Below the pieces are notes generated by a model. It made no database searches. It saw only the letters and a list, made by a program, of their open reading frames with translations, and had not been told where the DNA came from. From Bacillota bacterium (GTDB lineage: Bacteria > Bacillota > Clostridia > Christensenellales > SZUA-584), in the NCBI GenBank assembly GCA_023397655.1, contig JAEWTW010000010.1:124001-188000 (forward strand): DNA of 64,000 nucleotides, read 5' to 3'. This document shows positions 43,934 to 52,865 of the stretch, piece after piece; the stretch's first letter is position 1, and each line of letters opens with the position of its first letter. Both the position numbers and the translations under genes were made by a program.

Positions 43934-44479
43934 ATGGATTTTTTACCCGACTTTTTGGCAAAACCCAGCGTTTGGCTGTATCTGTTTGTTTTTTTCGGCA
44001 AGATTATTGAGGTGTCAGTCTCCACCGTGCGTATCGTGCTGATCAACCGCGGCGAGCGCGTGAAAGGCTCCATCACCGGATTCTTTGAGGTGTCGCTGTG
44101 GCTGGTGGTAACGGGTACCGTGCTGGTCGGGTTTCAGCAGGACCTGCTTCGCTGTCTCGTTTTTGCGGTGGCATTTGCCCTTGGCAATTATGTGGGCTCG
44201 TGGATAGAGGGTAAGCTGGCGTTTGGCTTGAGCTCGATACAGGTGATTGTGAATGCGGATGAAGAGGCGGAGTGCCTCGCGAATGCGCTGCGTGAAAAGG
44301 GCTTCGCGGTGACGCTGCTGGAGGGTGAAGGAAAGACGGGCAAACGCGAGATACTGATGCTGCACCTGAAGAGAAAGAGCATACCGGCAGCGGTGTCTCT
44401 GATAAAATCACAGCTGTGCAACGCGGTGATTACCGTGAATGACGTAAAAGTGATTAATGGCGGGTTTATCAAGAAATGA
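43934..44479 (+). CDS. UPF0316 (DUF5698/DUF2179) membrane protein
   Basis: A 181-residue protein. The N-terminal half has three hydrophobic helices with FFGKIIEVSVSTVRIV and ALGNYVGSWIEGKLA, and a cytoplasmic DUF2179 domain follows (VNADEEAECLANALREKGF, NDVKVINGGFI). The family is conserved in Firmicutes without assigned function; DUF2179 may bind a ligand. Overlaps the next gene by 4 bases. Confidence 0.88.
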   Translation: MDFLPDFLAKPSVWLYLFVFFGKIIEVSVSTVRIVLINRGERVKGSITGFFEVSLWLVVTGTVLVGFQQDLLRCLVFAVAFALGNYVGSWIEGKLAFGLSSIQVIVNADEEAECLANALREKGFAVTLLEGEGKTGKREILMLHLKRKSIPAAVSLIKSQLCNAVITVNDVKVINGGFIKK

Positions 44480-45054
44480 TCAAGAATGTGTGCGTTTATG
44501 CGTCGAGCAGTGAGCTGCTGGACGAAGTCTATGTCAATACGGCGGCGGAACTGGGGCGCGCGCTGGCGCAGCGGGGCATCGGCCTGGTGTACGGCGCGGG
44601 CGGATACGGGTTGATGGGCGCGACGGCGCGCGGTGCGCGTGAAGCGGGCGGCAGCGTGATCGGCGTGATACCCGAGAAGATGGACGTGGACGGTGTGGTG
44701 TTTGAGGGATGCACCGAACTGTTCGTGACGCGGACGATGCGCGAGCGCAAGGCGCTGATGGAGGACAAATCGGACGCTTTTATCGCGCTGCCCGGCGGTT
44801 TTGGTACGTTTGAAGAGGTGCTGGAGATCATCGCTCTCAGGCTGCTGATGTATCACACCAAACCGGTGGTGATACTGAATATCAACGGGTTTTACGACGC
44901 ACTGGTGAGGCAGTTCGATGTGGCGGTCGAACAGAAATTTGCCTCACCCAAGGCGCTTAAGATGTTCGGTGTGTTCAGCGACATCGGCGAGGCGCTGGAA
45001 TATATCGGGAATTATCAGCCGGAAGTGTATATCAAGAACGAGCTGTTCAAATAA
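44476..45054 (+). CDS. LOG-family nucleotide phosphoribohydrolase
   Basis: A 192-residue Rossmann-fold protein: VYGAGGYGLMGATARGA, RTMRERKALMEDKSDAFIALPGG, FGTFEEVLE. The PGGxGTxxE motif is the signature of LOG (lysine decarboxylase-like) enzymes that split cytokinin-type nucleoside monophosphates. Coupled to the UPF0316 gene by a 4-base overlap. Confidence 0.92.
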   Translation: MIKNVCVYASSSELLDEVYVNTAAELGRALAQRGIGLVYGAGGYGLMGATARGAREAGGSVIGVIPEKMDVDGVVFEGCTELFVTRTMRERKALMEDKSDAFIALPGGFGTFEEVLEIIALRLLMYHTKPVVILNINGFYDALVRQFDVAVEQKFASPKALKMFGVFSDIGEALEYIGNYQPEVYIKNELFK

Positions 45055-45065
45055 CGGAGGAGATT

Positions 45066-45335
45066 ATGAAAGCGATCGTAACGGTGACGGGACGGGACAA
45101 GACGGGCATTATCGCGGGCGTGTCGGCCACGCTGTCGGCGTTCGGCGTCAACATACTGGACATCAGCCAGACAGTGCTGCAGGACTATTTCGCGATGATT
45201 ATGCTGGTGGATGTTTCGGGCAGCAAGCTGCCGTTCGCCGAGCTCTCTGACAAGCTGAGCGAAACCGCAAAGGACATATGCATGGATATCCGTATCATGC
45301 GCGAGGAAATATTCGACGCGATGCACCGGATATAA
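45066..45335 (+). CDS. ACT-domain protein (UPF0237)
   Basis: An 89-residue ACT protein: KAIVTVTGRDKTGIIAGVSATL, VNILDISQTVLQDYFAMIM. Starts 11 bases after the LOG gene with GGAGGAG upstream. Small ligand-binding regulatory protein; ligand unknown. Confidence 0.92.
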   Translation: MKAIVTVTGRDKTGIIAGVSATLSAFGVNILDISQTVLQDYFAMIMLVDVSGSKLPFAELSDKLSETAKDICMDIRIMREEIFDAMHRI

Positions 45336-45361
45336 TTGTGCTGGCTAGATAGAATTAAAGC

Positions 45362-45380
45362 GGGCGGCCAAAGGCCGCCC
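45362..45380. terminator. Bidirectional hairpin between convergent genes
   Basis: GGGCGGCC-AAA-GGCCGCCC is a perfect 8-bp stem between the ACT gene and the first serpin. The better T tract lies on the minus strand side. Confidence 0.6.
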
Positions 45381-45422
45381 ATACGTCTACTTAGCAGGCT
45401 TTGGTATTATCCAAGGCCTATT

Positions 45423-46652
45423 TTATTTCTGAGAGGGGTCGTTGACGGTACCCAAAAAGGCGATCACGCCGTCCTCCAGCGAATAGATGGCGAAAACGAA
45501 CGGGCGGTCGGCACGGAATTCGGGCGGCGGTTCAGATGGAGGTTCTGCCGCCGGAGCCTCCACCACGGTGGCGGCGGCAGCTTCCGCGCCCAATTCGTCG
45601 ATGCGCACATAGCATTTGTGCAGCACGCGAGATATAAACAGACCCGCCTTTCCGACGCCGGAAAAGTCTGCCTCGCTCATTTCAAACGCTTTTTGCATAC
45701 CGAGCGATTCCAGCGCGCCGTTCAGCGGTGCGGAGAAGGAAAAATCGAACTTAGGCAGCCAGACGGGCATGTCAGGCACATCGGAAAGGCCACGCACTGC
45801 GGTCTTAAACTTATTGCCGTCCATGGAAGCCAGCAAATCGGCTATGCTCATGCCTTGGGCGGGCAGCAGAAACGCCATCGCGTAGGTTCCCTCGTCCTTT
45901 ATGGGTTTAAAGTTTAGCGATATCATTGAGAATTCGTCGTTCGCGTAGTAGGGGATGGGCCGCCATTTGCTGTGCATGAACGGCACAGTGACAGGGCCGA
46001 CCGGCGTTGAAAACTCGTCGTCTTGAGTGAGGCCTGCCTGAAATGGGTAGGCCCAGTCGCCCAAATAGTACAGCGCGCTGGTCAGCATGAGCATTGTAGC
46101 CGGATGGGGTTCGTCCGGCATGATGTTTTGGATGCGGCCATGCGTTTTTTCCTCGGCCCAAGCGTTGATGTCGTCCATAGCTCCGGGTATGGCGAGCGGC
46201 TTCAAGTCTGCCATATAATCCTCGGTGCTCGTTTTGATGTAGTCGTCGTTGTACTTGTAATCATCCAGCAGCCATAAGGCGTTTGCGGCTTCCATGCCGC
46301 CCGTGTTGGCGCGCCACATGAGGGCTTTGCACGCGGCGGTAATCTCGTCGTCGGATAGCCCCGGCAAGCGCAGCGCGGCGGTCATCTCGTCCTTGGTGGC
46401 GCCGTTTGCGCCCGCGCGCGCCATGCACAGCGCCAGCTCAATGCTGACGGGGGACACGGCGAGGTTTTGATCCGGGGTGTACAGCGCCGACGCGGCAGAG
46501 AAACCCAAGTCTCCGATACCCTGAACGAACACATCGTCCAGCGGTTCTATCGATTGTTTCACCAGCTTGCCGTCGTAGCCGGCAGCGCTGGCGTTGGCGC
46601 AAGCGCCGAGCAGCAGCGCAGAGGCCAATACCAATAGCAGCAGTTTTTTCAT
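45423..46652 (-). CDS. Serpin-family protease inhibitor, lipoprotein (copy A)
   Basis: A 409-residue serpin with a lipoprotein signal (LLLGAC). The core shows the serpin signs: NLAVSPVSIELALCMARAGA, TKDEMTAAL, ANALWLLDDY, MAFLLPAQG and the C-terminal FVFAIYSLEDGVIAFLGTVNDP. The hinge DELGAEAAAATVVE is small-residue rich, as in inhibitory serpins, so loop insertion should be possible. The reactive loop after it is APAAEPPSEPPPE. Third of a tandem set, 16 bases after copy B, with which it shares a near-identical first 60 residues. Confidence 0.95.
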   Translation of the reverse strand: MKKLLLLVLASALLLGACANASAAGYDGKLVKQSIEPLDDVFVQGIGDLGFSAASALYTPDQNLAVSPVSIELALCMARAGANGATKDEMTAALRLPGLSDDEITAACKALMWRANTGGMEAANALWLLDDYKYNDDYIKTSTEDYMADLKPLAIPGAMDDINAWAEEKTHGRIQNIMPDEPHPATMLMLTSALYYLGDWAYPFQAGLTQDDEFSTPVGPVTVPFMHSKWRPIPYYANDEFSMISLNFKPIKDEGTYAMAFLLPAQGMSIADLLASMDGNKFKTAVRGLSDVPDMPVWLPKFDFSFSAPLNGALESLGMQKAFEMSEADFSGVGKAGLFISRVLHKCYVRIDELGAEAAAATVVEAPAAEPPSEPPPEFRADRPFVFAIYSLEDGVIAFLGTVNDPSQK

Positions 46653-46668
46653 CGGTTTCCTCCTGACA

Positions 46669-47892
46669 TTATTTCTGCGACGGGTCGTTGACCGCTCCTA
46701 AAAAGGCGATCGTGCCGTCTTCCTGTGAGTAGATGGCGAAAACGAAAGGGCGGTCGGCATGGAACGTGACGGGCGGTTCCATCGGCATAGCGGTGAGCGT
46801 CATTTCCACAGAGGTGACGGCGGCGGCCTCCGCGCCCAGTTCATCCACGCGCACATAGCATTTATGCAGCACGCTGGAGATGAAAAGCCGGTCGGCGTCC
46901 GTCATGCCGGAAAAGTCCGCATCCGCTGAAAAGGCTTTCTCCATCCCCATGGATTTCAGCATATCGGCAAGAGGCGCAAAAAAGGAGAACTCGAACTTGG
47001 GCAGCCGGATGGATACATCCTGCTCGGCAGCCTTGGAGAGCACGGTTTTAAACGCTTCACCGTTCAGTGAACCCAGCATATCGTTTACCGACGAACCTTC
47101 GGCGGGCAGCAGAAACGCCATCGCGTATTGTCCCTCATCCGTCTTGGACTTAAAGTTCAACGATATCATTGAGAAATCGTCGCTGCTGTAATACGGCACC
47201 GACCAGTCGCTGTTCATGTAGGATACGGTGGAGGTTCCGCCGGGCGATGCGAAATCGCCGTCGAACGTGTCGTTTGCTTCGAATGGCAGCTCCCATTCGC
47301 CGAGGTAATACAGCGCGTTGGTAATGATCATGCGTGTATCGGTACTCGGTTCCTGCTGAAGTATCTTATCGATACGGCCGTGCGTTTTCTCCTCGGCCCA
47401 GGCATTGACGGCGTCCATGGCCCCGGGGATGGCGAGCGCTTTCAAGTCGGCCATGTAGTCCTCGGTGCTGGTCTTGATGTAGCTGTCCTTATATGCGTAA
47501 CCATCCATCAGCCATAAGGCGTTGGCGGCTTCCATGCCGCCGGTGTTGGCGCGCCACATCAGGGCTTTGCACGCAGAGGCGATCTCGTCGTCAGACAGCC
47601 CCGGCAGGCGCAGCGCGGCTGTCATCTCGTCCTTTGTGGCGCCGTTTGCGCCCGCGCGCGCCATGCACAGTGCCAGCTCAATGCTGACAGGGGACAGCGC
47701 GAGGTTTTGATCCGCGGAGTACAGCGCCGACGCGGCGGCGAAGCCGAAGTCCCCGATGCCCTGAACGAACACATCGTCCAGCGGTTCTATCGATTGTTTC
47801 ACCAGCTTGCCGTCGTAGCCGGCAGCGCTGGCGTTGGCGCAAGCGCCGAGCAGCAGCGCGGCAGCCAATACCAACAGCAGCAGTTTTTTCAT
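46669..47892 (-). CDS. Serpin-family protease inhibitor, lipoprotein (copy B)
   Basis: A 407-residue serpin, very close to copy A in signal and scaffold (ANASAAGYDGKLVKQSIEPL). The hinge is DELGAEAAAVTSVE and the reactive loop MTLTAMPMEPPVT, quite unlike its neighbours. It is predicted to sit on the outer face of the membrane and trap a protease with different cleavage preference (inference). It lies 19 bases after copy C. Confidence 0.95.
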   Translation of the reverse strand: MKKLLLLVLAAALLLGACANASAAGYDGKLVKQSIEPLDDVFVQGIGDFGFAAASALYSADQNLALSPVSIELALCMARAGANGATKDEMTAALRLPGLSDDEIASACKALMWRANTGGMEAANALWLMDGYAYKDSYIKTSTEDYMADLKALAIPGAMDAVNAWAEEKTHGRIDKILQQEPSTDTRMIITNALYYLGEWELPFEANDTFDGDFASPGGTSTVSYMNSDWSVPYYSSDDFSMISLNFKSKTDEGQYAMAFLLPAEGSSVNDMLGSLNGEAFKTVLSKAAEQDVSIRLPKFEFSFFAPLADMLKSMGMEKAFSADADFSGMTDADRLFISSVLHKCYVRVDELGAEAAAVTSVEMTLTAMPMEPPVTFHADRPFVFAIYSQEDGTIAFLGAVNDPSQK

Positions 47893-47911
47893 CGCGGTAT
47901 TCCTCCTGACG

Positions 47912-49240
47912 TTATTTCTGCGACGGGTCGTTGACCGCGCCTAGAAAGGCGATCGTGCCGTCTTCCTGCGAGTAGATGGCAAAAACGAACGGACGGTCCG
48001 CGTAGAACTTGGGCGGCTCCGTCATCTGCATCGCCGCGCCGTCCCGCATTTCCACCACCGTAACGGCGGCGGCTTCCGCGCCCAGCTCGTCAATACGGAC
48101 ATAGCACTTGTGCAATACATTGGAGATGAAGAGGCCGTTGGGCTGTTCCGTCATCGCGGAGAAGTCGGCGTCGCGGCTGAACGCCTGGGCCATGCCAAGG
48201 TCACCAAGCGCATTGCGCATCTCGGTATAATACTCAAAATCGAATTTGGGCAGGCGTATCCATACCTCCTGCTCCTCGGCTTCGGACAATGCCGTTTTGA
48301 AGGTAGCGGCGTCGAGGCGGGGCAGCAGATCGGTCAAGGATTTGCCCTCGGCGGGCAGAATAAACGCCATCGCGTATTGGCCTTGGTCCGCTTCGCTTTT
48401 GAATGACAGAGAGATCATGGAAAAGTCGTCGTTCGCATAGTAGGGCACCTCCCGGTCGCTGCGCATGAAGGGCACGGTGACGGGGCCTTCCGGTGCGGCG
48501 AACTCGCCGTCCGCGGTATCATTGGCTTCAAAGGGGTGTTCCCAGTCATTTAAGAAATACAGCGCGTTGGCGAGCAGTATGGGGGAATCGCTGCTCACTT
48601 CTTCATTTAATATCTGCTTGATGCGTCCGTGCGTCTTCTCATCCGCCCAGGCGTTGACGGCAATCATTGCGCCGGGGACGGTGAGCGGAAATGCGTCCGC
48701 GAAATAGTCCTGCATACAGGCAGTGAGGAAGGGTTTGCTGAACGTGTAGTCCTGCGACAGCCAGACAGCGTTGGCCGCTTCCATGCCGCCGGTGTTGGCG
48801 CGCCACATCAGCGAGCGGCACGCGTCTCTGATCTCTTCATCGGACAGGCCGTCAAAGCCCAGTGCGGCGGTCATTTCATCCTTGGTGCCGCCGCTTGCGC
48901 CTTCTCGCGTCATGCTGAGCGCAAGCGTGAGGCTGGCGGGTGAAAACGCCAGATTACCGTTTGTGTTGAAAAGCAGCGGCGCTGCCGCAAAGCCGAAGCC
49001 GTTGACGCCTGCGGCGAAGGAATCCGGCAGAGGGCCGACGGGCTGGGCGGCAAGCTGCGCGCGGTAAGCCACGGTCTGCGCCGATACTTCGGGTTCGGTA
49101 GGCGCAGCGGCAGAAGCGCCGGACGACTGCGGGTCGGGGGCCGGGTCGGGCACACCGGGAGCAGCGCAGGCGGTGAGTATAAGCGTCATTACGATCACAG
49201 TCGCAATCAATTTTCTGAACAAAATACGGGTCCTCCTCAT
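47912..49240 (-). CDS. Serpin-family protease inhibitor, lipoprotein (copy C)
   Basis: A 442-residue serpin, the first of the three. It has its own leader (LILTACAAPG) and a Pro/Ser/Ala-rich linker of about 40 residues before the core. Hinge DELGAEAAAVTVVE; loop MRDGAAMQMTEPPK, one residue longer than in A and B. The most diverged copy, so A and B probably arose by later duplication. Confidence 0.95.
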   Translation of the reverse strand: MRRTRILFRKLIATVIVMTLILTACAAPGVPDPAPDPQSSGASAAAPTEPEVSAQTVAYRAQLAAQPVGPLPDSFAAGVNGFGFAAAPLLFNTNGNLAFSPASLTLALSMTREGASGGTKDEMTAALGFDGLSDEEIRDACRSLMWRANTGGMEAANAVWLSQDYTFSKPFLTACMQDYFADAFPLTVPGAMIAVNAWADEKTHGRIKQILNEEVSSDSPILLANALYFLNDWEHPFEANDTADGEFAAPEGPVTVPFMRSDREVPYYANDDFSMISLSFKSEADQGQYAMAFILPAEGKSLTDLLPRLDAATFKTALSEAEEQEVWIRLPKFDFEYYTEMRNALGDLGMAQAFSRDADFSAMTEQPNGLFISNVLHKCYVRIDELGAEAAAVTVVEMRDGAAMQMTEPPKFYADRPFVFAIYSQEDGTIAFLGAVNDPSQK

Positions 49241-49418
49241 AAGGGTTTACATTGCTTAAGACGCATCCTTTTGGCTCAAGGTTCCGAAAAACAAAAAAGT
49301 ATGGTTCTATTATAATAAGAATGGAAGAAAGTAACGACAGATTAATTAACGGCCCAACTAACGGAGCGGCGGCGCGCATAAGAATGTGGGAGTATGCTTA
49401 TTGTGAGGTGTTGAGGTT

Positions 49419-50222
49419 TTGGGAAACACAGGGAAAAGCGGCGTAGCGTTCGGCGGCGGCGGCACGCGGGGGATCGCGCATCTGGGAGTGATCCGCGTGC
49501 TGCAGGAGCATAACGTCAATTTTGATTATGTGGCGGGCAATTCGGCGGGAGCCATTGCGGGCGCGCTGTATGCCGCGGAAATACCTTGGGAAAAGCTGTA
49601 TGATTTCGTGCTCAGCATACGGGATAAGAACGTGCTGCCCAAAAGGCCGGCACTGCTGACGTATATGAGCCCCGAAATCATTGAGCGGCTGGCCGACTGT
49701 TTTTTGAAGGATATGCAGTTTAGCGACCTGCACAGGCCGTTCTGCGCGGTGGCGGTGGACCTGGAACAGGGCACTCTGGAAACGCTGTGCAGCGGCAGCG
49801 TGTCCAAGGCGCTGTCGGCCAGCTGTGCGGTGCCCGGCGTGTTTGCGCCGGTGCGCATCGGTGAAAAGCTGTACATTGACGGCGGCACGCTGCGCAGCAT
49901 ACCCACGCAGGAACTGAAGGACATGGGGGCGGACAAGGTGGTGGGCATCAACCTGAACTCGGACCGCGGCCGCGGCACCAGCAGCATGCGGCGCATCGAT
50001 GTGTTTTTGACGGCGTATAACCTCAGCATCAACGTCAACAGCCAGATCTGCGAAAAATGCGCCGATATCATGCTGCGGCCCAAACTGGACAGCTACGCGC
50101 GCCACAGCCTAAAGAGCATCGAGGAGCTGCTGGAAATCGGTGAAGAGACGGCGCTGGAGCACATTAAAGACATCAAGCTGCTGCTGGATGCTGGCGACGA
50201 GGAAAAAGCGGCCGGTGCGTAA
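49419..50222 (+). CDS. Patatin-like phospholipase
   Basis: A 267-residue RssA-type patatin: oxyanion loop GGGGTRGIAHLG, nucleophile elbow GNSAG (~residues 40-44) and the dyad Asp in DGGTLRS. It hydrolyses acyl chains from lipids. Starts at TTG 49419 with AGG close by. Divergent from the serpin cluster. Confidence 0.9.
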   Translation: MGNTGKSGVAFGGGGTRGIAHLGVIRVLQEHNVNFDYVAGNSAGAIAGALYAAEIPWEKLYDFVLSIRDKNVLPKRPALLTYMSPEIIERLADCFLKDMQFSDLHRPFCAVAVDLEQGTLETLCSGSVSKALSASCAVPGVFAPVRIGEKLYIDGGTLRSIPTQELKDMGADKVVGINLNSDRGRGTSSMRRIDVFLTAYNLSINVNSQICEKCADIMLRPKLDSYARHSLKSIEELLEIGEETALEHIKDIKLLLDAGDEEKAAGA

Positions 50223-50231
50223 AAATTCCGG

Positions 50232-50260
50232 TTGAACTATTCATGGGTGTGTAGTAAAAT
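50232..50260 (+). promoter_or_regulatory. Promoter of the sodium symporter gene
   Basis: TTGAAC (50232-50237), 17 bases, TAAAAT (50255-50260). Confidence 0.6.
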
Positions 50261-50334
50261 ACTGACGGGTATTATTGTAGAACGGCAGGACTTTTTTTGT
50301 TGCCAAAAAATGAAGCATGGAAGGACGGTTTGCT

Positions 50335-51843
50335 ATGCAGTATGTCATTTTAGGTCTCTATATCGCTTTTCTCATTTTCGTTGCTATTTTCTCCTCAAAA
50401 AAAGCAAAAACCACAGACGATTTCTTTCTGGGCGGCCGGAAGATGGGGCCGTGGATGTCGGCGTTTGCGTACGGTACGACATATTTTTCTGCGGTTATGT
50501 TCGTGGGCTACGCGGGCAACTTTGGATGGAGCATCGGCCTTTCGGCCACGTGGATCGGCATCGCCAATGCGGTGATCGGCACATGGCTGGCGTGGAAGCT
50601 GCTGGCCAAGCCCACACGGCGCATCACGCACCGGCTGGACGCGTCCACAATGCCCGACTTTTTCCTGAAGCGGTATAATTCGCGCGGGCTCAAAATACTA
50701 GCCGCGCTGGTGATTTTCATATTCCTCGCGCCCTACTGTGCGAGCGTGTATCAGGGGCTTGGGTATTTCTTTGAAAGCGCGTTTGGCGTGCCGTACGTCT
50801 GGTGCATGGTGGGTATGGCGGTGTTTACCGCGCTTTATCTGCTGGCGGGCGGCTATATCGCGACCGCGCTGACCGACTTTGTGCAGGGCCTTATCATGAT
50901 CGCGGGCGTGATATTGATGCTGGCGTTCATACTGGCGAATCCGCTGGTGGGCGGCGTGGCACAGGGCTTGTCCCGCGTGGCGACGATCGACCCGATGCTG
51001 ACCTCCGTGTTCAACGGCAACAGCGTGGTGCTGCTGATATCGCTAATCATACTTACCAGCCTTGGCACCTGGGGCCTGCCGCAGATGGTGCATAAATTCT
51101 ACGCGATCAAGGATCAGCAGGCCATCAAGCGGGGGACGCGTATCTCGACCTTGTTTGCGCTGCTGGTGGGCGGAGCGGCTTACTTTGTCGGCACATTCGG
51201 CCGCTTGTTCCTGAACAACACGATGCCGGAGGCGGGTGCGGACGCCATCATGCCCGAAGTGATGAAAGCGGCGCTGCCCACGGCTTTGATGGGCTTGATA
51301 CTGGTTCTGATACTGGCGGCGTCGATGTCCACGCTGTCGTCGCTGGTGCTGGTGTCCTCCTCGTCGATATCGATGGATCTGGTGAAGGGTATGATGAAGC
51401 CCAAGATGAAGGACAAGAGCGTGATGATGCTGATGCGCGTGCTGTGCGCGGTGTTCGTGCTGATATCGCTGGTGATCGCGCTGCTCAAGCCCGCGGCGAT
51501 ATACACGCTGATGGGTTATTCATGGGGCGCGCTATCCGGCTGCTTCCTCGCGCCGTTCCTGCTGGGTGTACGCTGGAAGGGCATGACCAAAGCGGGCGCC
51601 TGGGCGGGCATATTCACAGGCCTTGTCATCGTGGTGCCGCTGATGATATTGGGCTCCGCAAAGCTGCTGCCCTCCTGGATGAGTGCACCGGCAATTGGCT
51701 CCATCGCGATGATCGCTTCGCTGATCGTGACGCCGGTGGTGAGCCTGATGACCAAGAAATTCGAACCCGCGCATATCGAGAAGGTATTCGGAGATTCGCC
51801 CATCGCGACGGATGCTGCGGAAGCGGAGGCTGTGCAAGCGTAG
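50335..51843 (+). CDS. Sodium:solute symporter (SSS/SLC5 family)
   Basis: A 502-residue membrane protein with about 13 hydrophobic segments. It has the SSS signs DDFFLGGRKMGPWMSAFAYG at the N-terminus, TWLAWKLLAKPTRR, then GTWGLPQMVHKF and SMSTLSSLVLVSSSSISMD (sodium site). Closest in style to the proline/pantothenate symporters. The start at 50335 has GGAAGGA upstream. Substrate not assignable. Confidence 0.92.
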   Translation: MQYVILGLYIAFLIFVAIFSSKKAKTTDDFFLGGRKMGPWMSAFAYGTTYFSAVMFVGYAGNFGWSIGLSATWIGIANAVIGTWLAWKLLAKPTRRITHRLDASTMPDFFLKRYNSRGLKILAALVIFIFLAPYCASVYQGLGYFFESAFGVPYVWCMVGMAVFTALYLLAGGYIATALTDFVQGLIMIAGVILMLAFILANPLVGGVAQGLSRVATIDPMLTSVFNGNSVVLLISLIILTSLGTWGLPQMVHKFYAIKDQQAIKRGTRISTLFALLVGGAAYFVGTFGRLFLNNTMPEAGADAIMPEVMKAALPTALMGLILVLILAASMSTLSSLVLVSSSSISMDLVKGMMKPKMKDKSVMMLMRVLCAVFVLISLVIALLKPAAIYTLMGYSWGALSGCFLAPFLLGVRWKGMTKAGAWAGIFTGLVIVVPLMILGSAKLLPSWMSAPAIGSIAMIASLIVTPVVSLMTKKFEPAHIEKVFGDSPIATDAAEAEAVQA

Positions 51844-51875
51844 CGCGGTAAGGATCAGGGTTTATACAGACGAAA

Positions 51876-51904
51876 AGAGCCGGGACGGTTTCGTTCCGGC
51901 TCTG
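51876..51904 (+). terminator. Intrinsic terminator after the symporter
   Basis: AGAGCCGGGAC pairs with GTTCCGGCTCT (one G-T), 32 bases past the stop; GACTTTGTT follows. Confidence 0.7.
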
Positions 51905-51932
51905 ACTTTGTTAAGCAGACGATTATAGGAAT

Positions 51933-52733
51933 CTATTTGACGCCGATACGCATACGGTAGCCAAAGCTGATGGGAAAAGTCCTGTCTCCGAAGATTTGTG
52001 TGATTGTGTCACGGAAGCGTTCAACTTCCGGCTGTATGAGCTCCGGGCAGGCTTTAAGCGCAGACTGCAGGCCGCCCTGGCTGAGCGCGAGACCGATAAG
52101 ACGTTCGGCTGTGCAGCTCTCCGTGTTGGCGAATACCAGCTCCCGCGCGTATCGGAAGAGGCCGCTTTGTTTGATGTTATGCAGATGGCCGTCCTTGCTC
52201 CATTTCACGGAGGCGCCGCTCAACTGGGGAAGCGCGTCTTCTGCGCGGCGCACTTCGTTCATGAGGCGGTTATAGGCCAACTCCGCATCAGCGCCGCAAA
52301 CAGGAGGCCAGTCGCAGTCCGCCGTGGCGAAAACGCCGTCGGGTGCAAGAACCCGGCTGATTTCGGCCAGCGTGGAGGAGGGCTCCATCCAATGGAACGA
52401 CTGCGAGCAAACGACGGCATCTGCCGAAGCGTTTTCTAGCCCGGTATCATGCGAAAACGCCTGGATGAAACGCACACCCGGGGTTTGCTTGGCCGCTGCG
52501 ACAGCCAGCATGTCGGGGCTGGGCTCTATGCCGATGACCTCGCGGCAATGTCCGGCCCATACGGCTGTTGACAGACCGGTGCCGCAGCCCATATCCACCA
52601 CCCTGCCGGGAGGGTGTCCAAGATACGTTCCGATAACGTCGATCACCTGACGGGGCAGCGCTGGCCTTGCCGTCTCATACAGCTCTGCGAACCCTGTGAA
52701 ACGCAGGGCATTTTTCTCAGCGGAATGATCCAT
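51933..52733 (-). CDS. Class I SAM-dependent methyltransferase
   Basis: A 266-residue methyltransferase with VVDMGCGTGLSTAVWAG, IGIEPSPDML, VVCSQSFHWME and an ADCDWPPVC loop, as in the UbiE/Tam-like group. The start at 52733 follows GAGAGG. Substrate unknown; it stands alone. Confidence 0.88.
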   Translation of the reverse strand: MDHSAEKNALRFTGFAELYETARPALPRQVIDVIGTYLGHPPGRVVDMGCGTGLSTAVWAGHCREVIGIEPSPDMLAVAAAKQTPGVRFIQAFSHDTGLENASADAVVCSQSFHWMEPSSTLAEISRVLAPDGVFATADCDWPPVCGADAELAYNRLMNEVRRAEDALPQLSGASVKWSKDGHLHNIKQSGLFRYARELVFANTESCTAERLIGLALSQGGLQSALKACPELIQPEVERFRDTITQIFGDRTFPISFGYRMRIGVK

Positions 52734-52822
52734 CGTATTTTTTCCTCTCATAAAATATGGACAAAATATACCATATAACGGTCACCGTATAAAAGAGTTC
52801 AGAACCATATTCATATAAAAAA

Positions 52823-52852
52823 ACAGCCGGACCGCATTTGCAGCCCGGCTGT
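52823..52852 (-). terminator. Intrinsic terminator of tkt
   Basis: On the minus strand ACAGCCGG..CCGGCTGT is followed by TTTTTTTATATG. Confidence 0.8.
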
Positions 52853-52865
52853 TGTGCTGATTATT

